64,000 bases of DNA from JAKVCB01 sp965243695 (GCA_965243695.1 CBDEWC010000014.1:310001-374000), one strand, 5' to 3'; shown: positions 51,675 to 61,443, numbered from the stretch's first letter. Notes: generated from the sequence alone by a model not told the origin. Translations and numbers: made by a program.

Positions 51675-54600
51675 ATGATTACCCGCTTGCTTCGCAGCAC
51701 GATTTCATTGGCCGCAATCGTAGTGGTGTATCAACTCTACGCTCTGCTGGTCGTGCCTTGCCTGGAGCCGGCTTTGGCAGTGCAGCAACAGCAGGCATCG
51801 ACTGCCGCAGAGCAGCAAATGGGAAGGCGGCTGGCCGATAAGTATCAGCAATTGCTGGCAAATTACTTTCCTCCCGAACACTGGTCGCAAACTCGTCCGC
51901 CAAAAGTCATCAAGAGTGGACACGGGATGTTGGTGATCGATGATTACCATCAGGAAAAACCTGGCCAAATTGAACTGTCGCACTTCGCCCTGCTGTTCTT
52001 TCCTTCCCCCGTCGAAGAAGGCCAGCCTGCCCCTGCCGATGTGATTATCGTCGAAGCGCCGTCTGGGGCAGCGATTACGTTTGACGAAAATTTCAAACCG
52101 GCATCGGGACGACTGGGGCGGATTGTGTCGGGCGAACTTCATGGCTTGGTCACCATTCGTAGCGACATGCGGCAACCTGGTCCAGCCGATGACTTGTTCA
52201 TCCAGACTGGCAAGCTGCGACTCAATTCCAAGGGATTGCTGGAAACGAGTGAACAAGTTGAATTTCGCCTGGGATCCCATCGTGGTCGTGGCCGGCAACT
52301 CGAAATTCAGCTCTTGGACGAAGAGCAAGCCGGAGAAGCATCCACGGGTGTTCAATTCAGCGGAATCGAAGCGATTCGTGTTCGCCAAAACGTCTATTTT
52401 CAACTTGGAACCGCATCTGGAAATCTTGTGCCAGGCGACACGACCGATCAACCAGTTGAAATTACATGTACGGGACCTTTCGAATTCCAGCTGGTTGGCG
52501 ACCAACAAGATTATGTCGCCCGGTTTCAAGACAATGTTGAAGTGTGGCAATTCAATCCCGAAGGGCCAAGTGACCAAATGACCTGCAAGCAGCTTAATGT
52601 GCAGTTTGCGCCGAAACAGATCCCCGGATTCGCACGGCCTATTCAAACCGGCGAGCGTCAAAGGGCGGAGTTCAGTCGATTGGAGCCGTACGTGCTGGAA
52701 GCGACTGGCTCGCCAGTCATTATGCTCTCACCGCAGCGCAACTTTGAAGCCCGGGGTGCCCGTATACGGCTGACGATTCCCGAACGGAAAATTTCCCTCG
52801 ACGGAGGCGATGTGCAACTCCGCTCAGACCAAAGTGTCGTACGGGCACCGGCGATCGTTTACACACATCCAGCTTCTGAGACAGGAACGCAGATTGGCGC
52901 GTTTCGCGCGCAAGGTGCAGGAAACCTTTCGTTCGTTCCTAATCCCGAACAACCCAATGATTTACTCACGGTTGCCTGGCAAGACTCGGTTCAATTGGTT
53001 CGTCAGGAAGGTGAACCGGTCCTCTGGCTACAGGGCCGTCCACGCCTGGCGATGCAAGGGCGCGGACAGTTAGCCGCTGACGAAATAAAAGTTTATCTCC
53101 GCGAAATAGCCGCTGATGAACCGGCTGCGGCGATGGCCTGGAGTTTGAGTGGCCACGATCAGAAAAAGATTGGGGATGAGCCGCAAAAGCAGGATACGAC
53201 AACCGTCCGCCCCGACCGGCTTTTGGCGCGTGGAAATGTGATGTTCGATTCACCCCAACTAGCTGGTCAGACCCACGAACTTTCGACCTGGTTCCGTTAT
53301 GAACTGCCCCAGCAAGCAGACTCGCAGGAGCCTCGCTCCAGCCGGTTTGACTTGGCAAATCCGGCACAGGCAGAAGAAGGCTATGCCATTCAGGCCGATC
53401 GATTACGCTTGGAGATTGCCGTACAGGGTCGGCGGGCAGAACCGGCGAACCTTTTTTGTGATGGCAACGTTGTCTTTCGAGAAACCCGGACCCGCGACCC
53501 GTCAGCCGCACCGCTGGTTCTTTATGGGCAACGATTAACCTTAGAGGATATGGGTCGCGGTGCCACACGCGTAGCGGTCCTGGGAAGCGATGCCGATGGT
53601 GGACAACCTGCCCGACTCGCAGAAATGACCGCCCGTGGTGTGACACTGATGAGCCGAGCCGTCTATCTTGACGAAGCCCGAAACCACGCCTGGATTGAAG
53701 GAGCGGGTGAGGCCCATCTGAGGCTTGCTCAAGATTTACAGGGTCGGCCGACCGAAACGCCCTATCCAGTCGACATTCGTTGGGAAAAAGGCCTCAATTT
53801 CGATGGCCAGAAAGTCCAGCTCTCTGGCGATGTGTTTGCCGAAGGGCCAGAGGACTGGCTCCGCTGCGATCAACTTGTAGGGACGTTAAGCCGCCCCGTC
53901 GCTTTTGGTGCGAAAGTTGACCAGGAATCGCTCGAGCTGAGCGAGCTTGATTGCCAGGGACACGTTGTTTTCGATCACCGAGCACGTGATGCAGGAGGAC
54001 CAACTTCACACGAACGCCTGCAACTGGCACAGCTTGCCATCAATCAACAAAGCGGGCAAATCCGTGGCCGCGGACCAGGCTGGGTTCGTTCGGTTCATTA
54101 CGGTGAAGAACTTCAACCAACAAGTAAGCCCCGCCCAGATGCTGCTACGACTTCCGGTGGGGCAAGACTCCATTTTCTTCGTGTCAATTTTCAAAACGGA
54201 GTTACTGGCAATTTGCATCAGCGGCAACTTGCATTTCTGGGTCGGGTTCGTACCGTCTACGGTCCGGTCGACGCCTGGGAGCAGGAGCTCGATCCGCGTC
54301 ACCCCGAGAAGTTACCTCCTTCGGCCGTAACGCTAAAGTGTGCCGAACTCGCGGTCAACGAAGATTTGGCCGTACAGCAAGGGTCGGCGACAAGCGTCAA
54401 TTCAGCAACCAAGTTACCCTTGGGTGGATTAGGGCAGGGTCAATTTGGACCCGTTGAATTACTCGCCCGTGGCGATGTAACGATTGAAGGGACGACCGAT
54501 CAGCAGCAAAGGTTCAAGGCGATTGCTGGCCGGGCAAGTTTCAATCAATTCAAAGATGTGTTTGTGCTAGAAGGGGACGGAAACAGTTCGGCCACAATTT

Positions 54601-54779
54601 ACTTGTGGCGGGGAATGGGCACTTCACCGCAACAATCGTCTGCCCGAAAAATCACTTATTGGCGAACCAGCGGTGAAATCCACGCACAGGATATTCGCAG
54701 TATCGACCTGACGCCGGCACCATCGGCTGCGTTCGCGCCACAGCCGGCTTTCGGCCCCGCGGCAATCCAGCAACGGTGA
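51675..54779 (+). CDS. Giant LptC/OstA-like periplasmic protein
   Basis: From the ATG at 51675, 1034 residues, five times the usual LptC or LptA. The start TRLLRSTISLAAIVVVYQLYALLVVP is a single membrane anchor, as in LptC. The remainder has recurrent short beta-strand sequence of the OstA/LptA jelly-roll type: DDLFIQTGKLRLNSKGLLETSEQVEFRLG, IRVRQNVYFQLG, EARGARIRLTIPERKISLDGGDVQLRS and QADRLRLEIAV are examples spread along the chain. A bridge made of several OstA-type domains in one chain is plausible. Its position directly after kdsC, where lptC sits in other bacteria, supports LPS transport. The family call is by pattern and context only. A TTG at 51642 is possible but less likely. Confidence 0.72.
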   Translation: MITRLLRSTISLAAIVVVYQLYALLVVPCLEPALAVQQQQASTAAEQQMGRRLADKYQQLLANYFPPEHWSQTRPPKVIKSGHGMLVIDDYHQEKPGQIELSHFALLFFPSPVEEGQPAPADVIIVEAPSGAAITFDENFKPASGRLGRIVSGELHGLVTIRSDMRQPGPADDLFIQTGKLRLNSKGLLETSEQVEFRLGSHRGRGRQLEIQLLDEEQAGEASTGVQFSGIEAIRVRQNVYFQLGTASGNLVPGDTTDQPVEITCTGPFEFQLVGDQQDYVARFQDNVEVWQFNPEGPSDQMTCKQLNVQFAPKQIPGFARPIQTGERQRAEFSRLEPYVLEATGSPVIMLSPQRNFEARGARIRLTIPERKISLDGGDVQLRSDQSVVRAPAIVYTHPASETGTQIGAFRAQGAGNLSFVPNPEQPNDLLTVAWQDSVQLVRQEGEPVLWLQGRPRLAMQGRGQLAADEIKVYLREIAADEPAAAMAWSLSGHDQKKIGDEPQKQDTTTVRPDRLLARGNVMFDSPQLAGQTHELSTWFRYELPQQADSQEPRSSRFDLANPAQAEEGYAIQADRLRLEIAVQGRRAEPANLFCDGNVVFRETRTRDPSAAPLVLYGQRLTLEDMGRGATRVAVLGSDADGGQPARLAEMTARGVTLMSRAVYLDEARNHAWIEGAGEAHLRLAQDLQGRPTETPYPVDIRWEKGLNFDGQKVQLSGDVFAEGPEDWLRCDQLVGTLSRPVAFGAKVDQESLELSELDCQGHVVFDHRARDAGGPTSHERLQLAQLAINQQSGQIRGRGPGWVRSVHYGEELQPTSKPRPDAATTSGGARLHFLRVNFQNGVTGNLHQRQLAFLGRVRTVYGPVDAWEQELDPRHPEKLPPSAVTLKCAELAVNEDLAVQQGSATSVNSATKLPLGGLGQGQFGPVELLARGDVTIEGTTDQQQRFKAIAGRASFNQFKDVFVLEGDGNSSATIYLWRGMGTSPQQSSARKITYWRTSGEIHAQDIRSIDLTPAPSAAFAPQPAFGPAAIQQR

Positions 54780-54963
54780 GGCATCACGCGACGCGATTGG
54801 TACCGCAAGGTAGAAAGTAACCAGCATGCTTTGGCGCCAATCATGAGGATTCAAAGTGCGCGAGCCGCAGTCATGGGCCAACTGGCTGCTGGTCAAACAT
54901 ATTGCCGTCGCATGTAAACAGCCAGCCACGCTGGCGCTGGGATCGTATTTGTAGGCGATGACC

Positions 54964-55851
54964 CTACACGAATGACAGCTTTGCCCATGCCTCCGGCGAC
55001 TTGACCTCGGCAGACCGATCGGATGGGCTCCGGGCAATGTGGCCAGTTTCACTTCGCATGGTCGACTGGCGCGCATCCTGATAGCGCCAGTCGCAGCTCC
55101 AGCGGATACTGTCGGAATGATTGGGTTGGCCCATGTGAAAAAGCAGGTTACTGAAAAGGACCACGTCTCCAGGATCCAGGATGACGTCGATGGCTCGCTC
55201 CAGTTGAGGCTTGAGGGCGCCGTCCGAGATTTCAAGGTAATGTTCCCGGTCATTGTGGGGCACAAGGCCCAACTTGTGGGTCCCTGGAACGAACTGCATG
55301 CAGCCGTTTTCGGGTCGGGCCGGTACCAGTGGTGACCAGACGTTGACCATCCGCAAGGCGCCTTCGGTCAAATCTCCCGCATTCGCGTCATGGCCGTGTT
55401 GCCCGCTGGCCGTGTAGGCGGCATCTTGATGCCAGAGAACTTGCGTCAACGCATCGTCAGGCAGTTTGGGTCGGACCGTGTAATTTGGATAAAGTCGGAT
55501 TTCCTGCCCCAACACCCCTTCGACGATATCCAGTAGCTGGGGACTAAAAAACAAACCAAACAGCGCAGGTGTGTGCAGATCCTCGCGAATCGTCTTGAGC
55601 CGTGGTGCGCCTCCTTCTACGAGTCGCAACCAGCGGGTTTCAAACGGCTCCGCTTCGTGGAGGTCGTCAATCACGCCGTCGACCAGAAGCCGATTTGCCT
55701 GGCGGTCGATCCATCCGGCAAGATCGCCGCGGACTGCGTCGATTACGTCGGCGTGAAAAAAACCGTGCAGGACAACGTATCCATCTTCGGCGAGCTTATT
55801 TTTAATCTGTGTAGGGTTGATGGTTATGCAACTCCAAGGTACTAAATGCAA
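54964..55851 (-). CDS. Phytanoyl-CoA dioxygenase (PhyH) family protein
   Basis: Non-heme Fe(II)/2-oxoglutarate oxygenase, 295 residues. The iron ligands are His141 and Asp143 (WHQDAAY) and His239 (LLFHMGQPNHSD), and Arg250 in SIRWSCDWRY would bind oxoglutarate. Motif GDVVLFSNLLFH is characteristic. The frame has no ATG near its start; TTG at 55851, before VPWSCITINPTQIKNKLAEDGYVV, is the only plausible initiation. Substrate is unknown. It lies between the Lpt-like gene (convergent) and the esterase gene (same strand, 157 bases upstream). Confidence 0.88.
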   Translation of the reverse strand: MHLVPWSCITINPTQIKNKLAEDGYVVLHGFFHADVIDAVRGDLAGWIDRQANRLLVDGVIDDLHEAEPFETRWLRLVEGGAPRLKTIREDLHTPALFGLFFSPQLLDIVEGVLGQEIRLYPNYTVRPKLPDDALTQVLWHQDAAYTASGQHGHDANAGDLTEGALRMVNVWSPLVPARPENGCMQFVPGTHKLGLVPHNDREHYLEISDGALKPQLERAIDVILDPGDVVLFSNLLFHMGQPNHSDSIRWSCDWRYQDARQSTMRSETGHIARSPSDRSAEVKSPEAWAKLSFV

Positions 55852-56008
55852 AACGCGACGATAAAATCCTCTGATTCGACTGGCAGTTCAATGTTCTTGC
55901 AAACTGGCCACAAAAAAGGTGGACGATTGTCCGATGGCATTGCATTTGTGTGGGTCCTTCATCTGGCAACGGGTTGCAAACCCGCAAACCCAAAAGACGC
56001 GCTATCAT

Positions 56009-56770
56009 TTACGGGGTGGGCAGCCGCAGCCGCTCGTTTTTTAAGCCGGCAGCGATAAAATCGACAGTCTGCTCCGACATCGCATTGTAGTAGTCAAAAC
56101 CATGACCGCCGGCCGAAGTTTCCAGGTCACATTCAAACAGGATCCCAATCGAGGCGAGTTTCATGCGAAGGCGATCAGCCGAATTCCACCAGAGATGATC
56201 TAGGGGGTCGCAGCAGAAAAACTGGTGTCGCGGCCAATTGAGCGGATGCACATGAAGTGTGGCCGTGTCCTGCCGGGCCTCTTCCTCATCGCGGTACATG
56301 AGAGGCAGTGTTTCGTCCGCGCCCTCGGCAAGCCGCTGGTAATAATCGATCGCCGGGGAAATCGCAGCCACCACAGGAAATAGAGCGGGATGCTTGTAGG
56401 AAAGTCGCAACGCGCCTTGCCCACCCATGCTGGTGCCCAATAAAGCAATTTGCGGCGGTTGGCAGTGCCAGCGGGTGGCAATGTACGGCACCACCTGGTC
56501 CAGCACGTAGTGTTCGGCGGTCATTGAGGAGTCAAATTCCTGGCAGATACGGTCGGTCCACCAGCTCCTTTGGGTAACCGGACATATAACCCGCAGGCCA
56601 TGCCGATCGAATTGCCGACCAAATTCCGGTTGGCCGCTCAACTCCTGCAGGTGCAAGCCGTGCAGGTAGATCACCACATCGGGATGCTCGGATGGGTCTG
56701 ACGGCTCAAATAGGTGACACGTTTGCCCGGCGATTGTGACCGTCGACCAGTTGTTTTGCGTTCCGGACAT
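56009..56770 (-). CDS. Esterase of the alpha/beta-hydrolase fold
   Basis: 253 residues from an ATG at 56770 with GAGGA upstream; the frame reaches 56872 but the extension looks non-coding. The nucleophile elbow is GTSMGGQGALRLSYKHP, the oxyanion region VVIYLHGLHL, and the late histidine lies in SAGGHGFDYYNAM, with an Asp in CDPLDHLWW. The pattern SMGGxGAL and the layout match the esterase D/S-formylglutathione hydrolase family or a feruloyl-type esterase. No signal peptide, so it acts in the cytoplasm. Exact substrate is open. Confidence 0.82.
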   Translation of the reverse strand: MSGTQNNWSTVTIAGQTCHLFEPSDPSEHPDVVIYLHGLHLQELSGQPEFGRQFDRHGLRVICPVTQRSWWTDRICQEFDSSMTAEHYVLDQVVPYIATRWHCQPPQIALLGTSMGGQGALRLSYKHPALFPVVAAISPAIDYYQRLAEGADETLPLMYRDEEEARQDTATLHVHPLNWPRHQFFCCDPLDHLWWNSADRLRMKLASIGILFECDLETSAGGHGFDYYNAMSEQTVDFIAAGLKNERLRLPTP

Positions 56771-57097
56771 GCGTTTTATCCTCGCGGTCGTCTCGTGCGA
56801 CGGCCAGTCCAGAATCTGCGAAATTTTGTCGAAGATCCTGACCCGGTAGTAGAAATACGTTCGTGCCACCAAGCAAATTGCTACAGGCTAAGGATACTCT
56901 AGTGGCGCAAGATGGCAACTCGTAGAATGGTTTGCAGACGGTTCTCGACCTGCCACAATTACGGGTTGCAGAAATTGCGACGCGTGTTGCAAATCAGCGG
57001 AACGATTGTCAATCCGCTGAAGTCGTTGCACTTATTGTCGGGCACGCACTCCCGGCGACCCATCGCGACTCGTTGATCACAACACCAAACGCGACTC

Positions 57098-58204
57098 ATG
57101 GCAACCCGCATCCTGCATATCATTCCAACGCTCGATCAAGCGGGCGCGGAGAAGCAACTCTGCTTGCTCGCTGCTGGGCTCCCTCGCGACGAGTTTGAGG
57201 TCCACGTCACGGCGTTAACTCGTGGTGGTCCGCGGCTAGCCAAATTGCAGGCAGATCAAATTCCGACCACGGTTATTGGTAAACGCTGGAAAATCGATCC
57301 ACTCGCGTTGTCGCGGTTGGCGCGGCACATTCGCCGTTTGCAACCCGAGTTAATTCACACCTGGTTGTTTGCCGCCTCCGCTTACGGGCGAATTGCTGCC
57401 AGGTATGCAGGTGTGCGGCGGGTGATTGTAGGAGAACGTTGTGTCGATCGCTGGAAGCCTGGTTGGGCATGGGCTTTGGATCGTAAATTGGCGGTCAAAA
57501 CCGACCAGTTTGTAACCAATAGCCCGGCGGTCAGAGATTATTGCGCAAATTTCGGATTGCCTGCCGAAAAGTTTGCGGTCATTGCCAATGGCGCTGCTCC
57601 AGTTTCCAAGAACAGCGCCAGCCGAAGCCAGTTCCTCGAGGAATTTCAATTGCCTGAAGATGCGCGCCTGGTCGGAGTGGTCGGACGTCTCTGGCCCCAA
57701 AAAAGAGTGACGGACTTAATTTGGGCTGCCGATCTTCTTCGGGTCTTGCACGACAACATGCGAGTTTTGGTGATTGGCGATGGACCGCAACGACCGCAGC
57801 TGGAACGGTTTGCCCGCCTTGCTAGTGACCTGGATCACATCCGTTTCCTGGGGCAACGCAACGATGTGGGACGTATTTTGCCCCACCTGGATGTGCTTTG
57901 GCAGGGTAGTGCCTACGAAGGCCAGCCCAATGCGGTCATGGAAGCCATGGCCGCTGGTGTCCCGGTTGTCGCAAGTGATATTCCTGGCCATCGTGAATTG
58001 GTGATTCCGGGAGAAACAGGTTACCTTGTTCCTGTCGCAGCCCGGGCAGCCCGAGTCCGTAGCACCGATCAAATCTTCAGTGATGCCGACCTTGCCCAGC
58101 GAATGGGGCGTGCAGGCCAGGAACGTATGCTGCGAGAATTTACCGTTGAGAGAATGATCGACCGGTATGCGGACCTCTACCGGTCTGTGCTGGATGGAGG
58201 CTAG
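57098..58204 (+). CDS. Glycosyltransferase family 4 protein
   Basis: 368 residues with the GT-B fold. The start ATRILHIIPTLDQAGAEKQLCLLAAGLPRDEFEVH is typical, LVGVVGRLWPQKRVTDLIWAADLL opens the donor half, and the E-x7-E type motif is in GSAYEGQPNAVMEAMAAGVPVVASDIPGHRELV. NDP-sugar is the expected donor; the acceptor is unknown. Cytoplasmic or membrane-associated. glgC follows in the same direction 130 bases on, separated by its own likely promoter. With ugd and the Kdo genes it may serve cell-surface polysaccharide. Confidence 0.88.
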   Translation: MATRILHIIPTLDQAGAEKQLCLLAAGLPRDEFEVHVTALTRGGPRLAKLQADQIPTTVIGKRWKIDPLALSRLARHIRRLQPELIHTWLFAASAYGRIAARYAGVRRVIVGERCVDRWKPGWAWALDRKLAVKTDQFVTNSPAVRDYCANFGLPAEKFAVIANGAAPVSKNSASRSQFLEEFQLPEDARLVGVVGRLWPQKRVTDLIWAADLLRVLHDNMRVLVIGDGPQRPQLERFARLASDLDHIRFLGQRNDVGRILPHLDVLWQGSAYEGQPNAVMEAMAAGVPVVASDIPGHRELVIPGETGYLVPVAARAARVRSTDQIFSDADLAQRMGRAGQERMLREFTVERMIDRYADLYRSVLDGG

Positions 58205-58244
58205 GTGTCGGGCAGAATAAATTTTCACCGGCCCGGTCTGGTCT

Positions 58245-58273
58245 TTTGTTGATACCGGTCGGGACGGTAAAAT
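58245..58273 (+). promoter_or_regulatory. Possible glgC promoter
   Basis: TTTGTT and TAAAAT are separated by 17 bases; four and five of six matches. It lies about 65 bases before the glgC start. Confidence 0.35.
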
Positions 58274-58337
58274 TGCGGCGGCCCGTAAAACGTGTTCATT
58301 AGCGGGTTCAACGGCCACGAAAAGGAGCAACAAGGTG

Positions 58338-59606
58338 ATGAAAGACGTTTTGGCAGTCGTATTGGCCGGAGGAAAGGGTTCGCGACTTGAGCCACTCACA
58401 CGCGATCGGGCCAAGCCGGCGGTTCCGTTTGGGGGTGCCTACCGAATCATCGATTTCACCCTCTCGAATTGTCTTAATAGTGGCATCCGTCGCATGCTGG
58501 TGCTCACGCAATACAAGGCGATGAGCCTTGATCGACACATCACCCTCGGTTGGCACGGCTACTTTTGCCGAGAGTTGGGCGAGTTTATTGATCTCGTGCC
58601 ACCCCAACAGAGAGTCGATGAGCAGTGGTACCAGGGAACCGCGGATGCCGTTTACCAGAACATTTACACGCTCGAAAAAGAGCGTCCTCAATATGTCGTC
58701 ATTCTTGCCGGCGATCACATTTACAAAATGGACTACGGGAAGCTGGTCGCTTTTCACGAAAAGAATGGAGCCGATTTGAGTATTGCTGCTCTCCGCGTTG
58801 ATGTTGCCACCGCCCGGCAATTCGGGGTGATGCAGGTGGATGCAAACAATCAAGTTATTGGATTCGAGGAAAAATCTCCGGAACCGAAGACGCTTCCCGA
58901 CGACCCAGAGCATTGCCTGGCTTCCATGGGCATCTATGTGTTCAATGCGGCGTTTTTGTTTGACGAGTTGTGCCGTGATGCCACATTGCCCAACAGTGCA
59001 CACGACTTTGGCCGGAATATTATCCCTTCGATCATCAATAGCCGCCGCGTTTTTGCTTTTCCCTTCCGGGATGAGAATCGAAGTGACGATGCCTATTGGC
59101 GGGATGTGGGGACTATCGATGCCTACTATGAAGCGAATCTTGAACTGACCGGGGTTGCTCCGCAGTTGAACATGTATGACCACCGCTGGCCCGTTCGCAC
59201 CTATCAGCCCAATTTGCCGCCACCTAAGTTTGTCTTCAATTCCAGCGATCGACGTGGCGAAGCGATCGACAGCATTGTGTCAGCTGGTGTGATCATTTCC
59301 GGTGGCAAGGTGTTGCGGAGCGTGATCGGACCTCAAACACGTGTCAACAGCTATGCCGAAATTGAAGATTCGATCATCTTTGCCGACGTCAACATCGGCC
59401 GCGGAGCGAAGATACGGCGAGCGATTATTGACAAAGGTGTCGATATCCCTGCGGGCATGCACATAGGTTACGACGAGGATGCAGACCGCCGAAACGGTTG
59501 TACTATTAGTGAACGTGGCGTGAGGGTCATTGCGAAAGGTGACGGGCGGGAATCGTTTGGTGCCGCTCATACTGAAGAAGTCGCCCCGGCCGTCTCCTCC
59601 CCGTAA
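58338..59606 (+). CDS. glgC: Glucose-1-phosphate adenylyltransferase
   Basis: Makes ADP-glucose, the committed step of glycogen synthesis. 422 residues from the ATG at 58338; a GTG three bases earlier is equally near the ribosome site AAAGGAG. The start VLAVVLAGGKGSRLEPLTRDRAKPAVPFGG has the nucleotide loop and the conserved KPAVPFGG; YRIIDFTLSNCLNSGIR and GTADAVYQN follow, then VVILAGDHIYKMDY with the catalytic Asp, and a beta-helix C-terminus. No other glg gene is in the window. The stop codon begins a run of 19-bp repeats. Confidence 0.94.
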   Translation: MKDVLAVVLAGGKGSRLEPLTRDRAKPAVPFGGAYRIIDFTLSNCLNSGIRRMLVLTQYKAMSLDRHITLGWHGYFCRELGEFIDLVPPQQRVDEQWYQGTADAVYQNIYTLEKERPQYVVILAGDHIYKMDYGKLVAFHEKNGADLSIAALRVDVATARQFGVMQVDANNQVIGFEEKSPEPKTLPDDPEHCLASMGIYVFNAAFLFDELCRDATLPNSAHDFGRNIIPSIINSRRVFAFPFRDENRSDDAYWRDVGTIDAYYEANLELTGVAPQLNMYDHRWPVRTYQPNLPPPKFVFNSSDRRGEAIDSIVSAGVIISGGKVLRSVIGPQTRVNSYAEIEDSIIFADVNIGRGAKIRRAIIDKGVDIPAGMHIGYDEDADRRNGCTISERGVRVIAKGDGRESFGAAHTEEVAPAVSSP

Positions 59607-59677
59607 TTGCCAGTTGTGCCCGTCATTGCCAGTTGTGCCCGTAATTGCCAGTCGTGCCCGTCATTGCCAGTCGTGTC
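59602..59677. repeat. Four 19-bp tandem repeats after glgC
   Basis: CGTNATTGCCAGTYGTGCC repeated four times at 19-base steps (59602, 59621, 59640, 59659), with two alternating variants. The first copy contains the glgC stop codon. The unit is not a multiple of three, so it is not a coding repeat. Confidence 0.9.
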
Positions 59678-59700
59678 AGTTTGGATCGGGTTCGCTCTAC

Positions 59701-59772
59701 GGTGGGCTAATCGGTGGGCTAATTGGCGGGCTAATCGGCGGGCTAATCGGCGGGCTAATCGGCGGGCTCATT
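59701..59772. repeat. Six 12-bp tandem repeats
   Basis: GGYGGGCTAATC six times in a row, the last copy slightly changed. The stop codon of the minus-strand gene at 59768-61288 lies inside the repeat. The block separates glgC from the convergent secreted-protein gene. Confidence 0.95.
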
Positions 59773-61288
59773 GGGGGGAACTGCCCCGCCTGGGTGAATT
59801 TGTGGGGCGTCTGCGGGAGGTTGTTCTTCGGCGGGCGGTGGTAGGCACCGGTTTGGTGGTGCGATTGGCAGCGGTCGCTGGTTGGCCCGAATCGACTTGA
59901 GGCGAAGTTGGCTCCAGGGCGACAAGTTCTAGGGTATCCACGAGGTCTTGGTCCCTCTTGCCGAGTCGCCTGGCATCGGGTTCCTCCATGGTCAGGGCGA
60001 GTGAAACCCGGTGACCCTCCTCTGGTGCCACCAGGTAGTAGTGCCACTCCACTGGAATTTCTTCGACGACTCCCCGCACCACCGCGGCCGTACAATGATG
60101 CCCGTGCTGATTGGTCCATTCGCGCCCGCGGACAAAATGACCAAAGTCTTCTCCCAATGAAAACCGGATATCTTTTTGAAATTCTTCCATGGAGGTTTGC
60201 CGCCCCGCCGATTTCACCGGAAGCCACTTGATTGTGCAGTAGGCGATGAGGTCACCATTCTCAATGCGGCGGAGCGTTAAAGCGTCACGTTCCTGGCTCG
60301 TCACAAACCACGCCCGGTCATGTAAAAACCGGAACCCCTGTTCCCGAGCGTGATACTCAAGTAAGTCATTAAAAATCGTGCTGTCAGCATCAATCATGGC
60401 AATCAACCGGTCGGTCAGTTTTTCGGACGACTCGAGTGGTTCAATCACGAGTCGCACTTTGGCCACGACATCGAGCCCCGGTGTGGCGTGGCCTACGGAC
60501 CGCTTTTCCTTGACAGCCAGGTTCATGCGGGTCACCCGCCCAGAGTGATGGTCAAAACGGTAAAGACCCCTCAACTCAAGCTCGGTCGGGGCACCATCGA
60601 TCATCCCGTGAACTGCCCCTCTCATTCTTACTTGAACATATCGGGGAGTTGTCTTCTCAACGGTGCTGCTCACTTCGCAAACCGTCACCGTATCAAGACC
60701 CAAAAGGGCAGCCATCGTCCCGGCATCCTGGTTCCAGGAGTCGGTCGCACGCACGAGCTTGGAAGGCAAAAGCCGGTTGACCGTCAATGAGTTGCCGATC
60801 ACGTCGATCAAATCGAGTTGCTGTCGTTCGAGAAAACTGCCAATGCCCAGAAAAGTTGCCCGGGCAGCGGCTGGTTGCTGCAGCAAGACGATGCGATTTT
60901 TCGGTGCGAGGCTCCGCGCATGGATTTGTTGATCGATACGGATCTTGGCTTCTGCCTGATGGTAGTGTCGCAGTGCTGAGAGGACAGGTGGGAGGTTCCC
61001 GCCAGAGGCAAATTCAGTCGACCGGTCAAGTCGCCGCTCGTGGTACGACAGCTTGGCGTCGACGTGAATCGGCAGCTGGTCCGACAGGTGATCGGGGTTG
61101 CCCGCTTGACCCAGTCCTTCCTGGTTGAGTTGCAGCATGCCACCCACTTCTAATTCAACGCGGACACGGCTGAGGTCCTTGGCCGGCAGCCGGGACGTGA
61201 GATCCAAGGTGGTAGTCAGACCGGTTGCTGGGGGTGAAAAGCTAAGCAGCAGTAAAACCAAGGTGATCGGATTTCTGGAGAGAGCCAC
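59768..61288 (-). CDS. Large secreted protein of unknown function
   Basis: 506 residues from a GTG with a fine ribosome site (GGAGGTG, five bases before it). Signal peptide ALSRNPITLVLLLLSFSPPATG, then TTTLDLTSRLP. The body is a mixed fold without catalytic motifs that I can name; a long helical region at ~75-130 and strand-rich 210-400 with FLHDRAWFVTSQERDALTLRR and DFGHFVRGREWTNQHGHHCTAAV. The tail is Thr/Arg/Pro-rich and ends inside the 12-bp repeats. It is convergent with glgC. Not recognised; secretion is the only firm statement. Confidence 0.72.
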   Translation of the reverse strand: MALSRNPITLVLLLLSFSPPATGLTTTLDLTSRLPAKDLSRVRVELEVGGMLQLNQEGLGQAGNPDHLSDQLPIHVDAKLSYHERRLDRSTEFASGGNLPPVLSALRHYHQAEAKIRIDQQIHARSLAPKNRIVLLQQPAAARATFLGIGSFLERQQLDLIDVIGNSLTVNRLLPSKLVRATDSWNQDAGTMAALLGLDTVTVCEVSSTVEKTTPRYVQVRMRGAVHGMIDGAPTELELRGLYRFDHHSGRVTRMNLAVKEKRSVGHATPGLDVVAKVRLVIEPLESSEKLTDRLIAMIDADSTIFNDLLEYHAREQGFRFLHDRAWFVTSQERDALTLRRIENGDLIAYCTIKWLPVKSAGRQTSMEEFQKDIRFSLGEDFGHFVRGREWTNQHGHHCTAAVVRGVVEEIPVEWHYYLVAPEEGHRVSLALTMEEPDARRLGKRDQDLVDTLELVALEPTSPQVDSGQPATAANRTTKPVPTTARRRTTSRRRPTNSPRRGSSPQ

Positions 61289-61443
61289 AAATACACCTCC
61301 CGAGGGGGGGTTTATAGGTCGATTGAGCGTTCGGCGGATCCCTTTCCCTGCGAACGAACCTCGCCAAGGGGCGTTCTTTGCCTAAATCGACCGACCGCGG
61401 CTGGATTGTCCACCGCAAAGGGGGATCCCATACGGGGTCCCCC

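Noticed and set aside
59697..60227. Minus-strand frame ending in Ser-Pro-Pro repeats
   Set aside because: Overlaps the larger secreted-protein gene in another frame and has no start signal; it only continues through the 12-bp repeats.
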